64,000 nucleotides of DNA from Xestospongia bergquistia. Its lineage: Eukaryota > Porifera > Demospongiae > Haplosclerida > Petrosiidae. Positions 55,465 through 64,000 of this stretch are shown here, in pieces; position 1 is the first letter of the stretch, and each line of letters opens with the position of its first letter. The position numbers and the translations under genes are program-made. The DNA is taken from positions 1,302,001 through 1,366,000 of the forward strand of contig OZ014419.1 of the NCBI GenBank assembly GCA_963965975.1, read 5' to 3'. The notes beneath the pieces were generated by a model. That model made no database searches, had not been told where the DNA came from, and saw only the letters and a list, made by a program, of their open reading frames with translations.

Positions 55465-57977
55465 TCAAAATGTTCTTAATTTCTGATGTAATTTTCTTTT
55501 AGCCAGCTGACGTTTCCTCTTGATGTCCTCTTGACTACAAGCTAGACCAAAATTATTATAGATTAAAAATAAACTGAAAATAGAAAAACCTACCTCTCTT
55601 GGGAGAAGAAATCATGTTTTTACTTCCAATATTAGTAATGTCATTATCATCATCATCAAACTGAAATATTTGATCAATGCTTGTGTGGTCTAGACTAGTC
55701 AAAAATGGGTCAGTCTCTAAAGCAGTAGATTCATCCATAAAATTTGCTACTTGAGTCCAAAACATGGTGTCTCCTTCGTCATCTTCATCATTCTCCTCCC
55801 AAGATACACTGGTTGTTGTATGCTTCGTGAGCTCCTTTTGGTCACATGGTTTGAGTATGTCGGTAAAAGGATTAGTACGAGGACTAGAATGGGTGGTTGG
55901 ACATGATACTGTTGACGAGGAATATGTACAAGATGAAATTGAAGTTCTTTGAGTAGGAGACCGAGTTGTTGTAGATCTGGATGTTTGATGCGACAAGGAT
56001 TTGATATTAATACAGGAAGAAGTCTGCAATTCACAAGATAACTTCTGATGTGATAGCTTGTTAAAATTTGCTGGGTCTTTTGTCGGTGACACACAGCTGC
56101 TTGCTGACAGAAGGTTTTCATCAAAAGAGTCTGCAAATAACTGATCTAGAAGGTTCTCTCGTTCAAAAAAACTGTCATTCAATATACTAGAGTTTGTACT
56201 TGTTTCCATACTAAAAGGACTTTGAAAATTATGAACTAAATTTTCTTTGTTCTCTTGAATTCCATTAGGAGATGCTCCAATTGGTGAAGACAGACAAGTT
56301 ACAAGTCTCTCAGAAGGATTTTCCAACTGGACTTGAGAGGTAGATGTTTTACGTATTCGTTGTAACATAGTGGTCATGTAGGTGCTCAAAGTATTGTCAT
56401 CAATCTGTTGTCTTTTTCTACAGAAGAAAAATGTCTACATTATGAAGTACATGTACATAGTGACTATGGTCTACCACAACTTACTTAGAATGTGATTTTT
56501 TTTGCTGGTCACTATTTGTGGTGACCTTGTCCATGCTACCAAGGGACATGATTTGTCGTTTTACAGCTGGACTGTCCTAGCATTGAGAAAACACACACAC
56601 ACACATCACTTGAGTAAGTTGAATGAGGGTGGGCTACAAGCCACATAAATTACACATACAACCATTCATATTAACATAGCAGTCATTGCTAGTGATGTAG
56701 AGTGAGGTAGAGAGGGGAGGAAAAGGTAAAAAAGGACTAGATATACGGAGAGAGAACAAACCAAAAGGGAAACCTAAGGTGAGAACAGTTCTTGTTCGTT
56801 TTGGCGGAAGAAAAGATCAGTCTGTATCATCAGAACAAAGTCATGTCTATTAGGACATATTTAGAAAGTTATCACCAAAAGTTAATACTTGCGTGATGTC
56901 ACTACTGTCATTGTTATCTTGTTGTATTGATAAATCTGATGTACTGGATACACTGTGAACATCACTCATGTTAGCAGATTCTGTGAACATGGAAAAGGAT
57001 TTTCTATTTTGTCTTCGTTTCTTATCCTTTTCGAGTCGTTGCCGATGTTGTTCCTCAGTCTCCAAAGCCAGACGTCTCCGTCTACGATCTCTATCTCGTT
57101 GTAATCGAATATCCCTCTGTTCTTTAGTCTCCATTGCAAGTCTTTCTCTACGATGGGACCTTTGACAAGCTAACCTCAATTCTTTCTCTTCATGGGACTC
57201 TGTCTGTAACCTGTTTCTGCGACGAATTCTATCATCATTGAGTCGTTTCTCTTTCTTCTCGAATGATTCATTCGCCAATCTCTTTTGACGACGTTCCCTA
57301 TCACGTTGGAGACGAGACTGCTTTTGCTCTGGCGTTTCTAAAGACAGTCTTATACGACGACGGTCTCTGTCTCGTTTTAATCTCTCAGATCTTTCCTCGG
57401 GACTTTCTGTACTATGTCTTCCCTGACGTTCACCTGACAAAAAGTTGGTGATACCACTATAAAGCACCTCTTCCTCCATCGTGGTTGTTTTGCGAATAGT
57501 TTTATGGGCGTGGCGCAATTATTATTATAATTATAATTATTATTATTGTCATTATTTATTTTTATTATTACTAACCACTTTAGGCAAGATTTGTAGTATA
57601 TCTTCAATTTGAACGGTTGGACAATCTAGAAGTTAAATATAACTCAACACAACTGGATCAGATAAAAATGTTATGACATTACCAGACAATAATTCAGAAC
57701 AGTCATCCCAGACAACATCTTGACTTGATTCATCATAAAAAGGTGATAACAGTGATGACATACAAGATAATCCTTTACTAGACACATCACTAATACAAGT
57801 AGGGGAAACTGGTTTTCCTGTTATTACAGAAACTATTAGATGACCCTAACACTATGAATACCAATACTCACCTTTAGAAGTATCAAGATCTTCATAGACA
57901 GTGTTTTTGTGTCTCTTGTTCTTCAAAACACATTTATTTCTTTGTCTGCAGGGTGTTGTACCAGGTCCACGTTTCAT
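55465..57977 (-). CDS. ETAA1-like RPA-binding protein (candidate ATR activator)
   Basis: Exons 57977-57872, 57817-57683, 57625-57576, 56576-56485, 56417-55594, 55541-55465; 427 residues, in phase. The strongest clue is the C-terminus, CSQEDIKRKRQLAKRKL, matching the RPA32-binding helix of ETAA1 (CSxEEIxRKRQxAL), also found in related forms in TIPIN, XPA and SMARCAL1. The N-terminal part has KRGPGTTPCRQR, SQDVVWDDCSE, IEDILQILPK and DSPAVKRQ, resembling the ETAA1 region around its ATR-activating segment. An acidic/aromatic block (SWEENDEDDEGDTMFWTQV) and a long Ser/Thr-rich linker follow. Family identity is a proposal; the gene model is firmer. An independent gene lies within its third intron. 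Confidence 0.6.
56850..57479 (-). CDS. STPR-domain protein (tandem 23-residue repeats), single exon nested in an intron
   Basis: 209 residues from ATG 57479. Residues about 25-165 are six tandem repeats of 23-24 residues: ETPEQKQSRLQRDRERRQKRLAN-like units, each with Arg-rich centre RDRxRRxxRL and an E(T/S)xEx(K/R) junction. This is the STPR (score and three amino acid peptide repeat) DNA-binding domain first described in silkworm FMBP-1, where four repeats occur. The C-terminus is Ser/Asp-rich. It is probably a nuclear DNA-binding protein. It sits wholly between the exons 57576 and 56576 of the ETAA1-like gene, on the same strand, with GGGCGTGGC 26 bp upstream of the start. Confidence 0.85.
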   Translation of the reverse strand: MEEEVLYSGITNFLSGERQGRHSTESPEERSERLKRDRDRRRIRLSLETPEQKQSRLQRDRERRQKRLANESFEKKEKRLNDDRIRRRNRLQTESHEEKELRLACQRSHRRERLAMETKEQRDIRLQRDRDRRRRRLALETEEQHRQRLEKDKKRRQNRKSFSMFTESANMSDVHSVSSTSDLSIQQDNNDSSDITQVLTFGDNFLNMS

Positions 57978-58085
57978 AATGAGAGAGTAGGACTTTCCTG
58001 CCAAAAATTTAAATTATAATCGTGGGTGAGGCACGACTAAAATGGACACACCTACAATAATAATAATTAGGGTCCTATCACATCA

Positions 58086-60901
<2,816 letters not shown>

Positions 60902-61478
60902 ATTTTCTGGTTTATGCCGTTAATATTTCTTTAATGGTGTTAATTTAGAATGAATGAAATCAATAATAATTTTAAACAAGTAACTGTATGTTCATAATAT
61001 TAGTGATTCAGTTTTAAAAGTAATTATTAAATTGATTCTTAAAACAATCAATCAATTTGAGATATTGGTAGCTAATAAGTGTTTGCAAGAAATTGAGTCA
61101 TAAGTGGGAGTTTTACTTACCTGTTCTCATAAAGCCTCCAAAATTAATTGTAGTATAATCAATTAAACTGATAATAGTTATCGTATGATAATGATTGATG
61201 TTTCATTTAATATGTACCTCAACAGAGAAGATGCTATTAAAACAGTTTTAAATAAATAAATTCTCAGTTACATGTTCATACCATCTACTTATAAGGGAAA
61301 TAAGATGTATTCCTAAGAATGTCTTGACTGATCTAGGGAATTAACTCTTATACCATTTCTTACACAGACTTGATTGCACATCTTTGTATGATGTCTTAAT
61401 TCAAATTAATTAATGGGAATTATTACACAATTCCACTTGTAGAATATATCTGACAACAGTACAACTTGAAAAGTACTT

Positions 61479-61549
61479 ATCGCGTCTCGTCGTTGGATAT
61501 CACGTCTCATCGTTGGATCATCACGTCTCGTCGTTGGATCATCACGTCG
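61479..61549. repeat. 21-bp tandem repeat
   Basis: Four copies of ATCACGTCTCGTCGTTGGATC with start points 20, 21 and 21 bp apart; the last copy is truncated. Confidence 0.9.
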
Positions 61550-61663
61550 TTTTTCAGTTTTGTCATTTTTACTTTTTCATTTTTGTTAATTTTTTATTAT
61601 TTTTGTAATCACCGCCCTTTTTTAAATCTCATCTCTTCTTTTTCCCTACAGAACTTTGCTTTC

Positions 61664-61880
61664 TACTTGGACTGATCTTTCAGTGATGTTCTGAATTGAT
61701 ATTTTTGATGGATCTCTTGGAAACTCTCACTTGGACTGATGTTTTTTGATGGATCTCCTGGAAGCTTTCACTTGGACTGATGTTTTTTGATGGATCTCCT
61801 GGAAGCTCTTACTTGGACTGATGTTTTTTGATGGATCTCCTGGAAGCTCTTACTGGGACTGATGTTTTGGAATGATGATC
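61664..61880. repeat. 41-bp tandem repeat
   Basis: Units beginning ACTTGGACTGATG recur at 61729, 61770, 61811 and 61852, exactly 41 bp apart, with a diverged partial copy upstream. Each contains GATGGATCTCCTGGAAGCT. Related words (TTTCTGGACTGGATGGACT) recur at 62358-62455. Confidence 0.9.
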
Positions 61881-62025
61881 TCTATGGATGTAAAAGATGA
61901 GTCGCTCTCCATCTTGGATGGACTCTCTCCTGTCTTCCTTCAAGCCTTCTTTCCTTCTCTTTTATTTTATTTTTTTTTTATTTGGGGCTTCTAGCCTATA
62001 TACACCACACATACACACACATAAA

Positions 62026-62077
62026 ACCCTACAAATCCCTCTCCCCCCCGGTGGCGGGGGAGAGGGTATGTAGGGTG
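62026..62077. repeat. GC-rich hairpin
   Basis: CCCTCTCCCCC pairs with GGGGGAGAGGG around a short loop, and outer CCCTACA pairs with TGTAGGG. It is very stable compared with the A/T-rich surroundings and also carries a G-run able to form other structures. Confidence 0.75.
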
Positions 62078-62978
62078 TGCGTGTGTGTGTGTGCTGCGTG
62101 TGTGTAGGTTGATGTCCTTTTTCACTTCCTCTTTCCTCCATCCATCCATCCATTACATTTTCATAACCAGTTCAGTTATAACTACCTTTTCTTTCTTTCC
62201 CTGCAGGACCATCCCTGTTGAAAAAGATGAGCTGTCTCTCCATTCTACATCTATTCATTCATCATCATCTCTTCAGCAATGCAGTTCATTGACTTCTCTC
62301 TCTTTTTCTTTCTCTATGTTCTCAAATTGTGGACTTGGTTGGTTGCTGGATTCTCTCTTTCTGGACTGGATGGACTATTGGGGAACTTTCTCTGGTTCTT
62401 TCTGGACTGGATGGACTCTTCGGAACTTTCTCTGGCTCTTTCTGGACTGGATGTCTTTGTAATTTTTTTCTTTATAGTTTCTTAATATTTTTTCTGTTTT
62501 TTTTGTAATTTTTGTAAAACATTTTTTTGTCAATTATATCTTTTTAAAAATTAAATTTCTTTATTTTGCTACTTAATCTTTTATTGTTGAATTGTTTAAA
62601 CATAATTTTATAATAATAATAATAATAATAATATAATTATAATTTTATAATTGAATTCTTTATACTTAATTTTCAAATTACTTAAAATTTAAGTTATATC
62701 TTTAACTTAGTTCTTTCTTAATTGATTCTTTAATTAATTTGTCAATCAATTGTACTTTTTTAAATATAAGAAATTCAAAATTTAATTGAATTAAAAAGAA
62801 ATTCTTTTTGACTAATTTTTAGTTTTTATATTTAGTTTAAACGTTCTAAATTTCTTAGATTTACTTTTAGTTTAATAACTAATTGTTTTAATAATTGATC
62901 ATACATAAAAATTTCTCTAGTTAATTAAACTTCTATAATATTATTTGTTTAAAAGGGCGTGGCACTGTTTATGCTCAA

Positions 62979-64000
62979 ATGGCTGAAGACAAGTTAGTTG
63001 AGAAGTTAACAGACATTTTTTTCTTTTTTACACATATTATGATCTCTGTAGTGTGTCACTGATAACAGAGGAGACCACTCAGTCAGTGAGTGTTGAAAGA
63101 GAAACCGTGTTTTGTTCCAGTGTTCACACCCAAAGTTATAAGTTCTCTGTCAAACATCAGTGTCTTTCTGGACCACCCCCAGCAGTAGGAAGATGGTCGT
63201 TTCTTGGATATGTAGCACAGAAGGTAAAGAACATTTTTGATGTATATTTTACATAGATTAGAAAAATAAATTCACCTATTTATTGAGTCATAACGTTGTG
63301 GGAATATTCCAGAATGTCTAATCCCAAAATATGTAATACGTAATAGCCAATATGTCTAAAAAATATTAGTGAAAGTGATAAGGATAAATGTGATTGTTTG
63401 TTTACTGGATTACTTACTACATCACCTTCATTATAATAACTCTTATAGGACAAAATCTTTTCTCGTATCTCCAGTACTTCTTTGCCAATATTCACAACTC
63501 TGTTTAGAGTGAGGTTTACTCATAGCCAGATAAATGTTTCTTCATCTTTTTGTGTTTAGATAGTCTCCATTCTCTGTTCTTTAAATTATGGTCCTAATCT
63601 CAGTAAACTTATTTTCATAGTAGCAGCATTATCAGTACAAACATTCCCTGTCATATGTTAAATTAACACTGACTGTGATATTTAAAATTTCCAATACTAA
63701 GCTACCCTTTCAATGAACACTTTACATTAGACAATTAGGGATTAGATGAGTCATTTTGGGATTATACATTCTGGGATGTATTCCATACTAATTCCTATAT
63801 TACTGGATATACATTCTCCATGATTTACCTTGTTTAGTTAGGAGGTAATTTTTGCTATGAGCCTGAAGATCTGTTGGATTCACAAGGGGTATGTTCTCTC
63901 TCTGAAACTACCCAAGAAATTCTTCGTCATAGAGTTTTTCATGATTTAGTGAGTTGATTTAGTAATTTATTTTGACAAACTCTTTTGTCTCAGAATCCAC
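62979..64000 (+). CDS. Unrecognised gene, 5' part; continues beyond the window
   Basis: Exons proposed: 62979-62992, 63053-63223, 63838-63888, then onward. The start is MAEDNVSLITEETTQSVSVE, and conserved-looking text follows (SYKFSVKHQCLSGPPPAVG, RWSFLGYVAQK, LGGNFCYEPEDLLD). Splice phases agree and a GGGCGTGGC box lies at 62955-62963, 16 bp upstream of the ATG. There is no signal peptide or membrane segment in the visible part. I do not recognise the family. Confidence 0.55.

Larger units (their letters stand above)
60902..62978. other. Gene-free, repeat-rich stretch
   Basis: About 2 kb between ADH5 and the last gene. The first 550 bp are plain A/T-rich. From 61479 come several tandem arrays, a GC-rich hairpin near 62035, long pyrimidine-rich blocks and a final A/T-rich run (62480-62940) with AAT/TAA repeats. 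Open frames here (62085-62485) are low-complexity Ser/Phe/Leu translations of pyrimidine tracts and are not supported as genes. Confidence 0.7.

Noticed and set aside
61962-62153. Pro/His/Thr-rich minus-strand frame
   Set aside because: A product of the CA repeat and the GC hairpin.
62085-62485. Ser/Phe/Leu-rich open frames of up to 125 codons
   Set aside because: Pyrimidine-rich repeat translations in a tandem-repeat region without splice or family support.

Overview
This 64 kb window is nuclear DNA from a compact, AT-rich animal genome. Genes are close together and alternate strands. They contain many short GT-AG introns (often 40-100 bp), and the coding content is metazoan: RIF1, MORN4, a PDZ-PH-RhoGAP protein, a DED+death-domain adaptor, C-type lectin, CUB and Ly6-type receptors. 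Gene density, intron size and the unusual receptor families suggest a demosponge such as Amphimedon; that assignment is inference, since no ribosomal or mitochondrial marker is present.

Left third (1-20.5 kb). A RIF1 orthologue fills the minus strand from 10994 off the left edge: 34 exons, at least 2318 codons in one consistent frame, with both PP1-docking motifs. It shares a 160 bp divergent promoter with glutathione synthetase (GSS, plus). Two tandem minus-strand paralogues (14.1-18.4 kb) encode secreted CUB-like proteins with a polybasic cleavage site. A third copy lies at 50.3-52.0 kb. A secreted right-handed beta-helix (pectate-lyase-3-like) gene follows.

Middle (20.8-39 kb). The order is: a type I membrane C-type lectin (minus), a WBP1/VOPP1-like PPxY membrane protein (plus), two intronless convergent FEM1-like ankyrin genes, MORN4 (minus), a Ly6/uPAR-like membrane receptor (plus) with a decayed tandem copy, cytosolic cysteinyl-tRNA synthetase (minus) and OGG1 (plus).

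Right part (39-64 kb). An ARHGAP21/23-type RhoGAP gene spans 39.3-50.1 kb and has one very large first intron with several hairpins. Then come the third CUB protein, a FADD-like adaptor head-to-head (73 bp) with a B3GALT6-like glycosyltransferase that lacks the DxD motif, an ETAA1-like gene with a single-exon STPR-domain gene inside its intron, ADH5, a 2 kb repeat-rich gene-free stretch, and the 5' part of an unrecognised gene leaving the right edge.

Functional links are loose. RIF1, OGG1 and the ETAA1 candidate belong to genome maintenance, and GSS and ADH5 to glutathione metabolism, but nothing suggests operon-like coupling. Non-coding features include long GA, CA and CT microsatellites beside splice sites, several minisatellites, a two-copy MITE-like element and perfect or near-perfect hairpins. 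Exon boundaries were read by eye from splice consensus, frame continuity and family conservation. Most complete models close on an exact multiple of three with a terminal stop.
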